Shown piece after piece: positions 53,876 to 62,168 of a stretch of DNA of 64,000 bases. Under the pieces are notes generated by a model. The model was not told where the DNA came from and did not search any database. It was given only the letters and a program-made list of their open reading frames with translations. Location: contig JBGVLO010000155.1 in the NCBI GenBank assembly GCA_045124315.1, forward strand, positions 12,244 to 76,243. The letters run 5' to 3'. Made by a program: the position numbers and the translations under genes. Position 1 is the first letter of the stretch. Each line of letters begins with the position of its first letter. This stretch comes from CAG-411 sp045124315 (lineage in GTDB: Bacteria > Bacillota > Clostridia > Lachnospirales > Lachnospiraceae).

Positions 53876-55194
53876 AAAAGAAAATTAATACCCAGCTGAT
53901 CGGCATTGCTATTTTAGCTATTCTTGCCACTGCCATCGGTCTTACTCTGGTGTATTTTAATCTGTTGGACCGCCAAATTAAAGTAGATTTAAAAATCAAT
54001 GCGGATATTCTTCGGGATGTCCATTATTTTGAAACAGACGCCCCACTGGACACGATTCATCTTTCAGATGAATTAGATCCCCTTCGTATTACCTTGATTG
54101 CAGAAGACGGAACGGTTCTTTATGACAATGATTCCAATATTGAGAAAATGGAAAATCATAAAGACCGTCCTGAAATCCAATCTGCACTGAAAAATGGTAC
54201 CGGTGAAAGTGTTCGAACCTCAGAAACCATGAATATGAACACTTACTACTATGCAGTATTATTAGAAAACGGAACGATACTTCGTGTGGCTACTCAGGCA
54301 AAAAGTATCCAATACATTTTCTTAACAACCATGCCGTTGGTATTATTGATCCTCTTACTCATTATTTTAATTTGTGTTTTGGTATCCCATATTTTCACTA
54401 GGCAGATTATCTCTCCCATTGAAAATATGGCAAAACATATTGAGGATTCCAATATTACGCCACCTTACAAGGAACTGTTGCCTTTTACAGAGATTATTCG
54501 TACACAACACGCGGATATTTTATCCTCCGCAAAAATGCGCCAGGATTTCACCGCCAATGTTTCCCACGAATTAAAGACTCCTCTTACTGCCATTTCCGGT
54601 TATGCCGAGCTAATGGAAAATCATATGGTAAGCGAGGAAGACAGCACCCATTTTATACAGCAAATTCAAAAACAGGCACAACGATTACTTTCCCTGATCA
54701 ATGATATTATTCAGTTATCGGAGTTAGACCGAAATGAGCATCAATTCCAGTTTGAAGAAGTCAATCTCACCCAGCTTATGACAGACTGTGTAGACGAACT
54801 GCAGGTAACTGCAAAAAAACGTATGATTACACTTCATTGCTCTGGAGACACCTGTATGGTTCACGGAAACAAGGAGATGCTCCGAGAAGTAATCGACAAT
54901 TTGGTTCAAAATGCCATCCTCTATACTAATCCAGGGGGCATGGTAGCTGTATCTGTAGGACAATCCAAGGGTTCTACTGTCTTGACCGTAAAAGACAATG
55001 GAATTGGCATTTCCAAAGAGGAACAGGAACATATCTTTGAGCGTTTCTACCGGGTGGATAAAAGCCGTTCCCGCCAAACCGGTGGCACAGGTCTTGGCCT
55101 TGCCATTGTGAAACATATTGCAGAAATTCACGATGCAAAAATCATGGTAGACAGTATAGTGGACGAAGGAACGATTATGAAAATTGTATTTTAG
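53872..55194 (+). CDS. phoR: PhoR-like sensor histidine kinase
   Basis: A 440-residue membrane kinase: helix about 8-30, extracytoplasmic domain about 31-148, helix about 149-172, HAMP-like/linker, HisKA with H232 in FTANVSHELKTPLTA, N box VIDNLVQNAILYTNP, G1 DNGIGI and G2 GGTGLGLAIVK. It overlaps the regulator gene by 4 bp, so the two proteins are made together. Expected to phosphorylate the adjacent regulator under phosphate limitation, with PhoU as the brake; that wiring is from known systems. Confidence 0.93.
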   Translation: MKKKINTQLIGIAILAILATAIGLTLVYFNLLDRQIKVDLKINADILRDVHYFETDAPLDTIHLSDELDPLRITLIAEDGTVLYDNDSNIEKMENHKDRPEIQSALKNGTGESVRTSETMNMNTYYYAVLLENGTILRVATQAKSIQYIFLTTMPLVLLILLLIILICVLVSHIFTRQIISPIENMAKHIEDSNITPPYKELLPFTEIIRTQHADILSSAKMRQDFTANVSHELKTPLTAISGYAELMENHMVSEEDSTHFIQQIQKQAQRLLSLINDIIQLSELDRNEHQFQFEEVNLTQLMTDCVDELQVTAKKRMITLHCSGDTCMVHGNKEMLREVIDNLVQNAILYTNPGGMVAVSVGQSKGSTVLTVKDNGIGISKEEQEHIFERFYRVDKSRSRQTGGTGLGLAIVKHIAEIHDAKIMVDSIVDEGTIMKIVF

Positions 55195-55237
55195 TATATT
55201 GGAGTTTATATTCCAAATCAGAATAAGTCCATTTAGT

Positions 55238-55276
55238 AAAATAGCGTAGCAGCCACTAAAGCTGCTACGCTATTTT
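55238..55276. terminator. Bidirectional terminator
   Basis: AAAATAGCGTAGCAGC (55238-55253) pairs exactly with GCTGCTACGCTATTTT (55261-55276) around a 7-nt loop. It separates phoR from the convergent decayed ATPase gene. Confidence 0.9.
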
Positions 55277-55280
55277 TGAT

Positions 55281-56692
55281 CTAACATTCCAATTCCAACT
55301 GCTCAATCACACAATCATGTTTTTTCGTATCTTTGTCATAATTTATTCCTACCAGCAATACATTTCCCTGATATTCCCCCAGCCCTTGCACATACTGTTT
55401 TTCCTTTATCTGACAAATGGCGCCATCTGCAGATTGATTCCATTTTAATTCCACGATCATTGCGGGTTTATCAGAACCTTTTCTTGGAACAAACACCACA
55501 TCGGCATATCCTTTCCCTGTAGGAAACTCCCGAATCATAGTATACTCATTGATTGGGTTATAATAGGCAAGGGAAATTACACAACTTAACGCATTTTCAT
55601 TGTTGTAGTTAAGAATAGATGTGTATGCCGTATGCACTTTATCGATTCCTTCTGCTACTGCATCCCCGTCACCACGCCAGGTTGCCTGTAGCAGTTCGTC
55701 CGAAGCAGAAATTGCATCGATCACATATTTCCAGTCGCTTTTCTTGACGGCACGGACAAAGGCTCCCCGAACCTCCTCATTTGGAACACTTACTTCTTCT
55801 GTTTTTCCATCATAGGCCAGATAACCAAGATGCACAAGCACCGTCAACACATCATCCCTGCTCTGGAAGGATACCATATCATTTTCAAAGGTATTGGTAT
55901 CTACCTTGCATCGTCCACCTGCGATCATTTCTATAATGGCATCCTTTAATCCGTCAAAATTCATGTTGATATAATATTTTAAAGATTCGTAAGTCTCTGT
56001 ACTGGTCCAGTAATTCCCTATTTTCTTTCTCCGCACCGAATCTACCACTGACTTTGGATTATAAATATGCAGATTGTCTGCCAGATGGTAGCCATCATAC
56101 CACCTTTTGGCTTCTTCAAAGTCCATACCATATTCCTCATATAGTGTAATGACTTCCTCTTCCGTAAATCCCACATATTCTGCAAGCATATCCGATTCCA
56201 CCATGGTAAACTCATCAAAATTATTAAGGGCAGACTCTGTTCCGTACTTCTTAATTGGCAAAATTCCAGTGAGATATCCTAGTTTTAAAAACTTTTTTGA
56301 AGGAGCATCTTTAAATAGTCCCCGAAGCAAGGTAATATATTCCCTTTGGGCAATCTCGTCATTTTTGTTTTCCTATCCCTTTTGTGGCATAAGGAATTCA
56401 TATCTACATGAATAATATCATATTGATTCAAATGCTCCGTAAAATCCGCGCTCTCTGCAATCTTTCGTCCTTGGAACAGCTCTTTCGAATCACAGCTTTT
56501 ATCATAATAGGCAACCAGCATCTCCGCTGCAATGGATTTTCCAAACCGTCTTGGCCGGCTGACACAAATATAACTTTGTTCCGTTTCTAATACGGAATTG
56601 GTGTATTCCAGTAATCTTGTTTTATCTATATATATTTTTGAACGCAACACTCTTTTAAAACCTTCGTTTCCCGGATTAAAATAAATTCCCAT
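55281..56692 (-). pseudogene. Decayed AAA-ATPase_like / PD-(D/E)xK gene (internal deletion and frameshift)
   Basis: A relative of the gene at 38584-40275. The 5' part (to about 56360) has the family start, the DKT motif and Walker A SRPRRFGKS (residues 45-53). It then runs from VDMNSLCHKRDRK straight into sequence that, in another frame, reads NDEIAQREYITLLRGLFKDA and continues with LGYLTGILPIKK and the nuclease-like tail (YADVVFVPRK ... MIVELKWN) to 55281. The roughly 100-plus residues that normally lie between, including Walker B, are missing, and the frame is broken at the junction. The same inverted repeat as at 40346-40387 lies just upstream. No function expected. Confidence 0.85.
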
Positions 56693-56718
56693 ATTATTTC
56701 CACTCCTCCATTACAAGA

Positions 56719-56757
56719 AATCCGTTATACTAATCCTTTCTTCTAGTATAACGGATT
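56719..56757. promoter_or_regulatory. Palindrome shared by both AAA/PD-(D/E)xK genes, copy 2
   Basis: AATCCGTTATACTA (56719-56732) and TAGTATAACGGATT (56744-56757) are exact inverses. Compared with 40346-40387, C/G is changed to T/A on both arms, so the pairing is conserved. It lies 27 bp before the start of the decayed gene. Confidence 0.75.
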
Positions 56758-56759
56758 CC

Positions 56760-57275
56760 CCTTCTATTTGGAATATAAATTTTCGTATCATTAGGGAAAA
56801 ATCAATCCTGCAGCTACCAGAATAGCTTCTCCCAGTACGCTTGACTTACACAGAAAATAGTGTTACGTTTTCCTTTGTAAAACTAACAAGAGGAAACATC
56901 AAAATATGAATGATATCCCGAAGGGATTCGATATGAAATAATAAGTCCATTTAAGAGAATACTCGATATGTTTTTTCGGCAATCTACACAAAGATTCAAT
57001 CCACAAGCATTTAGGCTAATTTTAAAAAAACGCATGTAAGTAGCTGGTTCTCCTTGATTCAAAACTTATATCTCCTCAGCCAAACCTATACCTCCCCTCT
57101 TCGCCTCCGCGCTTGTTACTTTTCCACAATGTTTTTTATTATTTATTGTACTTTATTCACATATATTTCCTCTTTATATATTCACCTTTTGTTATATATG
57201 TCGTTTCAACCTGCTTTATTCTTTCGTTTTTTAGTCATATCATCAATTTTCAAGGTGGATATTTTTAAATCCATA
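56760..57275. other. AT-rich gap, no gene seen
   Basis: No convincing coding frame, RNA gene or repeat of the window's families was found between the palindrome at 56719-56757 and the promoter of the RNA-ligase operon. The sequence is T-rich near 57100-57240. Confidence 0.5.
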
Positions 57276-57306
57276 TGCTATAATCATGATAATGTTTGAT
57301 CAAACA
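57276..57306 (+). promoter_or_regulatory. Extended -10 and palindromic operator of the RNA-ligase operon
   Basis: TGCTATAAT (57276-57284) is a full extended -10 box; no good -35 is seen, which is usual for that class. TGTTTGATCAAACA (57293-57306), a perfect 14-bp palindrome, covers the expected start site. AAGGAGGTG and the ATG at 57335 follow. Confidence 0.65.
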
Positions 57307-57334
57307 CTATTTGAAAAAAGGAGGTGAACATTAA

Positions 57335-57619
57335 ATGAAAGACAAAATAAAAAATCTCCGCATCGGAGACAGTTATGAAATAAGAAAGGATTCTGGTTGT
57401 ACCCCAAAAAAGAAAGTAACATTACAAGCAGTATATAAGCACCACCTATTATTTTCTTACAGAACTTCTTTGGGGGCTTCATACTGCATTTCTATTTCGT
57501 ATCAAAGTCTAATTTCTGGGGATTCAATTGTTGTCAACTTAAAAAATCAACAACCATTAATCGTAAGTCAATATAGAAATAACATCACAGGAGGTGATTT
57601 CGATGCATCATTACATTGA
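57335..57619 (+). CDS. Small protein of unknown function upstream of the RNA ligase
   Basis: A 94-residue protein with a very strong ribosome site (AAGGAGGTGAA). It is basic and beta-rich by eye: NLRIGDSYEIRKDSG, VTLQAVYKHHLLFSY, then ISYQSLISGDSIVVNL. This could be a small SH3-like barrel; I do not recognise the family. It overlaps the RNA-ligase start by 17 bp, and the ligase's ribosome site lies inside its last codons, so the two are coupled. A regulatory or cofactor role for the ligase is possible but not shown. Confidence 0.7.
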   Translation: MKDKIKNLRIGDSYEIRKDSGCTPKKKVTLQAVYKHHLLFSYRTSLGASYCISISYQSLISGDSIVVNLKNQQPLIVSQYRNNITGGDFDASLH

Positions 57620-58526
57620 AATTCAACGTGTCAGAGAACAGGATGTTATCGTGGATGACACTCTGACATTGCCGAAGAATACGGGAAACTTCCGAAAAGG
57701 AGACATCATCAGTATTACCGAGAAAATAGACGGTGCAAATACCAGCATCTATTATGATTTAGAAAAAGAACAATTGCTATGTTTTAGTAGCAATCAGCAA
57801 TTAGATATTAATAACCACTTTCGTGGATTTTATCAATATGTTCAGCAACTGGAACCAAATTCATTTCGCAATTTTTCAGATTACATATTTTATGGAGAAT
57901 GGCTGGTAAAACATACCGCTATCTACCATGAAGAAAACTATAATGTCTGGTATTTATTCAGTGTCTACGATAAGAAGAACAATAAATGGTTATCTCAAAA
58001 CTTTGTAAAGGATTTTGCAAGAAAATTGGGAATCCCTTATGTACACGAATTGTATTATGGAGAGTTTATCAGCTGGGAACATTGCTTTCGTTTTGCAAAC
58101 AATCCATTTTATGGCGATCAACAGGAAGGCATTGTCATAAAAAATCAAACGGCATTAGAGGAAGGAAGAAAGCCTCATATCTTGAAATATGTAAATCCTC
58201 AATTTGATGAAGCAGTTGTTCACAGACGAAAGAGAAGACCAGATGCCCAAAAAAGGCGTAAGGAACGAGAAACAGCCGATGAATATATGAAAATGATCGT
58301 AACAGAAGCCCGGGTACGAAAAATATTCCATAAACTGATTGATGAAGGCGTTTTGCCTGAAAAAGTTGAGAAAACAGATTTAAAATTGGTTGCGAAATGT
58401 CTTCCAAAAGCAGTATACGACGACTGTGTAAAAGAAGAAAATGACATTTTACAAAAAGCAGGGGAACATGCAGGAAAATTATGCGGAAAAATAACACTTG
58501 AAATAATGGGCAAACTATTAACATAA
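57603..58526 (+). CDS. RNA ligase family protein (T4 Rnl2-like)
   Basis: A 307-residue nucleotidyltransferase that should join RNA (or nicked RNA/DNA) ends with ATP. Motif I has the lysine nucleotidylation site K41 in ITEKIDGANTSIY; motif III-like YGEW is at 97-100; motif IV EGIVIKN is at 175-181; a basic helix (RRKRRPDAQKRRKE) follows and probably binds nucleic acid. The C-terminal 100 residues are helical. ATG 57603 with AGGAGGTG upstream is chosen over GTG 57594. Cellular T4 Rnl2-like ligases are linked to RNA repair or phage-related traits; here no kinase/phosphatase partner is present, only the small gene upstream. Confidence 0.87.
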   Translation: MHHYIEIQRVREQDVIVDDTLTLPKNTGNFRKGDIISITEKIDGANTSIYYDLEKEQLLCFSSNQQLDINNHFRGFYQYVQQLEPNSFRNFSDYIFYGEWLVKHTAIYHEENYNVWYLFSVYDKKNNKWLSQNFVKDFARKLGIPYVHELYYGEFISWEHCFRFANNPFYGDQQEGIVIKNQTALEEGRKPHILKYVNPQFDEAVVHRRKRRPDAQKRRKERETADEYMKMIVTEARVRKIFHKLIDEGVLPEKVEKTDLKLVAKCLPKAVYDDCVKEENDILQKAGEHAGKLCGKITLEIMGKLLT

Positions 58527-58590
58527 TTACAGTGGTCTCCATACTATAGAAATGCTTTCATGGGACAATTTCAGAAAGCCTTGAAAATAA

Positions 58591-58630
58591 AAATCCAAAC
58601 TAAGTAATAATCCTTACTCAGTTTGGATTT
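58591..58630. terminator. Terminator after the RNA ligase
   Basis: AAATCCAAACTAAGTAA (58591-58607) pairs with TTACTCAGTTTGGATTT (58614-58630), one mismatch, followed by TTTCC. Confidence 0.85.
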
Positions 58631-58688
58631 TTTCCATATCAGGCCAGCCTGAAACAATGGCTCTAAATCTCCAACGAATTACTTCCAA

Positions 58689-59225
58689 TTAGTAATTCTC
58701 TGCATTTACCTCAAAATAGCTCTGTGGATGGTTGCAGGTTGGGCAGACTTCAGGAGCCTGTGTTCCAACTACAATATGTCCACAATTGCGGCATTCCCAT
58801 ACCTTTACTTCACTCTTTTTAAACACTTCCTGCATCTGGACATTCTTAAGAAGTGCACGGTATCTTTCCTCATGATGCTTTTCGATTGCTCCTACCAGGC
58901 GGAATTTTTTTGCCAGTTCCGGAAAACCTTCTTCTTCTGCTGTTTTCGCAAATTCCTCATACATATCTGTCCATTCGTAATTTTCTCCATCAGCAGCTGC
59001 TTCCAGATTTTGAGCAGTGTCACCAATTCCATTTAACTCCTTGAACCACATTTTTGCATGCTCTTTTTCGTTATCAGCTGTTTTTAAGAAAAGGGCTGCA
59101 ATCTGCTCAAACCCTTCTTTTTTTGCTTTTGATGCAAAGTAAGTGTACTTATTTCTTGCCTGAGATTCTCCTGCAAAAGCTGCCTCCAAATTCTTCTCTG
59201 TCTGTGTTCCTGCATACTTATTCAT
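58689..59225 (-). CDS. rbr: Rubrerythrin
   Basis: A 178-residue diiron peroxidase that detoxifies hydrogen peroxide in anaerobes. The four-helix part carries the Glu ligands in EAAFAGESQARNKY and DNEKEHAKMW, and a later AIEKHHEERY; the C-terminal rubredoxin domain has WECRNCGHI and CPTCNHPQ (two CxxC). It needs an electron donor such as rubredoxin or NADH-rubredoxin reductase, not seen here. Adjacent to desulfoferrodoxin (28 bp apart), so the two probably share a transcript. Confidence 0.96.
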   Translation of the reverse strand: MNKYAGTQTEKNLEAAFAGESQARNKYTYFASKAKKEGFEQIAALFLKTADNEKEHAKMWFKELNGIGDTAQNLEAAADGENYEWTDMYEEFAKTAEEEGFPELAKKFRLVGAIEKHHEERYRALLKNVQMQEVFKKSEVKVWECRNCGHIVVGTQAPEVCPTCNHPQSYFEVNAENY

Positions 59226-59253
59226 TGTTTATTCCTCCTAAAAATACCCTTTT

Positions 59254-59628
59254 TTATTTCTTCCAAAGCCCATGTAAATTGCAGTATGCATATACTTCCT
59301 CTACCACTTCATCCTCACAAATTGCAAAGGATACCTCTGGCTTCTGTTCTGGTGACAATTTCTTCATCTGTGTGCCTTTGTTTGTCTCAAGTGAGATCCA
59401 TTCAATATAATGGTTCTCCATCATAGGATGTTCCACCTCTCCTACCTTAACATATACAGTTCCATCCTTTACCTCATACACCGGTACATGCTTCTCAACT
59501 GCTGCATCGGTAGTTCCTGCAACTAATTCTGTCATCTTCTGACCACAACACATCATAGGAACACCAGAATCCTTCACTACATCAACCTGATTTCCACACT
59601 TCTCACATACATAAAATTTCTGTCCCAT
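59254..59628 (-). CDS. dfx: Desulfoferrodoxin (superoxide reductase)
   Basis: A 124-residue protein reducing superoxide to hydrogen peroxide. The N-terminal desulforedoxin FeCys4 site has C8, C11, C27 and C28 (FYVCEKCG ... MMCCGQ). The catalytic Fe centre has the His ligands in EKHVPVYEV, VEHPMMENHYIEWI and the C-terminal Cys-His in YAYCNLHGLW. With rubrerythrin next door, the pair removes superoxide and the peroxide it yields. Confidence 0.96.
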   Translation of the reverse strand: MGQKFYVCEKCGNQVDVVKDSGVPMMCCGQKMTELVAGTTDAAVEKHVPVYEVKDGTVYVKVGEVEHPMMENHYIEWISLETNKGTQMKKLSPEQKPEVSFAICEDEVVEEVYAYCNLHGLWKK

Positions 59629-59673
59629 AAAATTTTTCCTTCTTTCTTTTTCTCTTACTCTAAATATCTAAAG

Positions 59674-59803
59674 ATTACAGTTCACAGGTATGTGAACTGT
59701 AACGGATTTTGGCAATGCTGCGCATGAAAATTGCCCAAATCTGCACACGATAGACTTTCATACGGTATTTTCGGTACCGAAAATACCTACCTCTGAACAG
59801 TAA
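59674..59803. repeat. Family-1 element, best-preserved copy; covers the ldh 3' end
   Basis: Ends ATTACAGTTCACAGGTATGT and CTCTGAACAGTAAT; a terminal hairpin (GTTCACA/TGTGAAC) and a 24-bp perfect palindrome (59764-59787, starting GGTATTTTCGG) are intact. The last five codons and the stop of the lactate dehydrogenase gene lie inside it. Confidence 0.8.
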
Positions 59804-60743
59804 TACCTAAAGTTCCAATAGTCGCTTTTAGTATTTCGGCTGATTCCTGTAATTTCTTTATTTCCTCATCACTAAGAACCACCGGTACTTGAACCTCAAT
59901 TCCGTTACTTCCCACTACACATGGCATTGACAGAACAACATCTTCTATTCCGTATTCACCATGCATGGATGTTGATACCGGAAGGACAGCTTTTTCATTT
60001 CTTACAATCACTTCGCAGATCCGCTTTACTGCCATTGCCACTCCAAAATAGGTAGCCTTTTTCCTTTGAATAATATCATATGCACTGTTTTTCACTTTTT
60101 CTGCAATTTCATTTTCTGCAGCATTGTGTTCAAAATGCCCTCTTAACTCGCAGAACTGACTCAACGGAATACCTGAAACATTGGCACTGCTGAATGCGGC
60201 GATTTCACTGTCTCCATGCTCTCCAATAATAAATGCATGAATACTCTTGCTATCAACGCCTAAATGCTCACTCAGTCGATATTTTAATCTGGCTGTATCA
60301 AGTACCGTTCCAGAGCCTATCACTCGATTCTCCGGAAAACCAGATAACTCTATAGCTACTTTTGTAAGAATATCTACCGGGTTGGCTACGATTAGCAGAA
60401 TTCCTTCAAACCCACGACTTGAGATTTCTGGTATGATCTTTTTAAATATTCCAACATTCTTATTTACCAAATCTAATCTGGTCTCACCCGGCTGCTGATT
60501 TGCCCCCGCTGTGACAATAACAATTCCTGCGTCTTTTACATCATCATAATCACCTGCATAAATTCGCATCTGCTTTGCAAATGGAATTCCATGGCTGATG
60601 TCCATAGCCTCCCCCTCTGCTTTTTCCGGGTTAGCATCAATCAGTGCAATCTCTGAAAACAATCCGCTCTGCATCAGTGCAAATACAGAAGCAGAACCGA
60701 CAAAACCACATCCAACCATTACCGCTTTTTGCATATTTACCAT
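59787..60743 (-). CDS. ldh: L-lactate dehydrogenase
   Basis: A 318-residue enzyme interconverting pyruvate and L-lactate with NAD(H). Seen: Rossmann motif VGCGFVGSASV, coenzyme Asp in ALIDANPEKA, specificity loop GANQQPGETRLDL (Gln marks LDH rather than malate dehydrogenase), the substrate Arg in DTARLKYRL, and catalytic His in IIGEHGDSE. ATG 60743 has GGAGG 7 nt upstream; the ATG at 60749 is too close to it. The final residues GITVQR and the TAG stop come from a family-1 repeat, so the C-terminus differs from what an undisturbed gene would encode. Confidence 0.95.
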   Translation of the reverse strand: MVNMQKAVMVGCGFVGSASVFALMQSGLFSEIALIDANPEKAEGEAMDISHGIPFAKQMRIYAGDYDDVKDAGIVIVTAGANQQPGETRLDLVNKNVGIFKKIIPEISSRGFEGILLIVANPVDILTKVAIELSGFPENRVIGSGTVLDTARLKYRLSEHLGVDSKSIHAFIIGEHGDSEIAAFSSANVSGIPLSQFCELRGHFEHNAAENEIAEKVKNSAYDIIQRKKATYFGVAMAVKRICEVIVRNEKAVLPVSTSMHGEYGIEDVVLSMPCVVGSNGIEVQVPVVLSDEEIKKLQESAEILKATIGTLGITVQR

Positions 60744-60814
60744 TTTCATTCCTCCAATCTAACATTTTATCCCTATATCTGTTACAAAATATAACAATTT
60801 TTATAAGTATCACA

Positions 60815-60876
60815 TGATGGTAAGGGCAAAAATATTTTGACCCCAATAATACCTACGAATTGCTACGCTGGTATCA
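60815..60876. repeat. Family-3 element, 62 bp
   Basis: Starts TGATGGTAAGGGCAAAAAT, contains CCTACGAATTGCTACGCTG as in the 15720 element, and ends GGTATCA. It abuts the stop codon of the DUF134 gene (60877-60879). Confidence 0.7.
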
Positions 60877-61245
60877 TCACATTCCTTCTGACTCTTCCAA
60901 TAACTTTTTGCATTTACTTCGGAAGCATTTTTTAAATCCTACGCAGTTAGCCCTGCGCTCACAAAGCTTATAATTTCCACCTTCAATAGTCAGTGTCTTT
61001 CCATTCACAATCGCATCTGCAATCTTGTATCTCACCTGATTGTACATCTCTGTAATGGTGGTTCTCGCCACTTTCATTTGCATGGCACATTCCTTTTGGG
61101 TGATCTGCTCATAGTCAAGTAAGCGAAACACTTCATATTCATCCACTGATAAAACAACCGCTTCTGCTTGTGTACTACCATCTGGTAAAAACGTGTCAAA
61201 CACAGGCTCATTACATACATGTCTACTTTTTTTTGGTCTTGGCAT
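60877..61245 (-). CDS. DUF134 family putative DNA-binding protein
   Basis: About 122 residues, PF02001 type: N-terminal MPRPKKSR, then a sigma-70 region 4-like helix-turn-helix (LSVDEYEVFRLLDYEQITQK and MQMKVARTTITEMYNQVR), and a Cys-rich tail (CERRANC ... CFRSKCKK) that may hold a metal or iron-sulfur cluster. ATG 61245 has GGAGG 6 nt upstream. In other anaerobes DUF134 genes travel with radical SAM, NifX-like or MinD-like ATPase genes; here the next gene on the same strand is a radical SAM protein. Target unknown. Confidence 0.9.
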   Translation of the reverse strand: MPRPKKSRHVCNEPVFDTFLPDGSTQAEAVVLSVDEYEVFRLLDYEQITQKECAMQMKVARTTITEMYNQVRYKIADAIVNGKTLTIEGGNYKLCERRANCVGFKKCFRSKCKKLLEESEGM

Positions 61246-61354
61246 AACCACCCTCCTTTTGTCTTTTTCTAACTATAATATACTCTTGTTATTGACATAT
61301 GTCAATAACTTTTTTTCAGCTTCAATAATATATGGACGAAAAATAAATCCAAAG

Positions 61355-61382
61355 AGAGCCTTCCACTAATATGGAAGGCTCT
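61355..61382. terminator. Terminator
   Basis: AGAGCCTTCCA (61355-61365) pairs exactly with TGGAAGGCTCT (61372-61382). It lies after the radical SAM gene and before the DUF134 promoter. Confidence 0.8.
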
Positions 61383-61411
61383 GCTCATATATAGGGTTCT
61401 GAATAATGACA

Positions 61412-62050
61412 CTAAGCTTTATATTTACTCCTGTCAAAATCTACAATGTAGTCAAATACATCAATATTGGTAATTCCCATTTTTTTCAATTGTTCTATCG
61501 TTTGATTTCGATCTTCCTCTGTATTGAAATCCGGAATATGAGGCACTCTGACCATCATACGTTCTGGTCCCACCTTTTGACAAATATATTCCAGATTCTC
61601 TAACATAAGTTTTGCTGACTTTGTAGTATAACTTTCATAGATTGCAGAGTTTAAATCTTTGCAGTCAATGATAAAAAAATCCACACCGGCAATGGCCTCC
61701 TCCACATAGGACCTTTCCGCATGTAAAGAAGTTTCCAATGTGATACGCCATTCTTTGGCATATTTTTCTTTGAACTGTCGAATAAATGCACTATGTAAAA
61801 TGGCTTCTCCTCCACCAAATGTGATGCCACCGCCACTTGCCTGGAAATACAAATTGTCAATTTTTACTTCATCGTACAATTCTTGCAAGTGAAACCTGCG
61901 AACAGGAGTATCCGGGTCCCAGACCATTTTATTAATACAGTATTTACAACGAAGGGGACAACCATGTATGGCCACTAATGTTGTAATTCCTTCTCCATCT
62001 GTTCCCACTCGCAACCGATTAATTGCAAAAACAGGTATTGTTGATTCCAT
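61412..62050 (-). CDS. Radical SAM protein, activase-like, short
   Basis: A 212-residue radical SAM enzyme. The 4Fe-4S motif is HGCPLRCKYCIN with C31, C35 and C38 (CX3CX2C), followed by the GGE-like FQASGGGITFGGGEA (SAM-binding), as in glycyl-radical-enzyme activases. It lacks the ferredoxin insert of some activases and is shorter than PflA (about 245). No glycyl radical enzyme is in the window, so its target is unknown. It lies upstream of DUF134 on the same strand but separated by a terminator. Confidence 0.87.
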   Translation of the reverse strand: MESTIPVFAINRLRVGTDGEGITTLVAIHGCPLRCKYCINKMVWDPDTPVRRFHLQELYDEVKIDNLYFQASGGGITFGGGEAILHSAFIRQFKEKYAKEWRITLETSLHAERSYVEEAIAGVDFFIIDCKDLNSAIYESYTTKSAKLMLENLEYICQKVGPERMMVRVPHIPDFNTEEDRNQTIEQLKKMGITNIDVFDYIVDFDRSKYKA

Positions 62051-62127
62051 ATAGTTCTCTCCGTTTCTTTTTCTTCTATTTTGTCATGGTAGCTTCTTAA
62101 GACATGGAAATTTTGTGTTGATTCAAA

Positions 62128-62157
62128 CAGAGCCTTACAATCTGTTGTAAGGTTCTG
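62128..62157 (-). terminator. Terminator of the Pro/Thr-repeat protein gene
   Basis: CAGAGCCTTACAA (62128-62140) pairs with TTGTAAGGTTCTG (62145-62157), one G-T pair, and is followed by TTTG on the minus strand. Confidence 0.75.
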
Positions 62158-62168
62158 TCTGGTCTGTT

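Noticed and set aside
59787..60743. Malate dehydrogenase
   Set aside because: The specificity loop has Gln (GANQQPGETR) rather than Arg, which marks lactate dehydrogenase.
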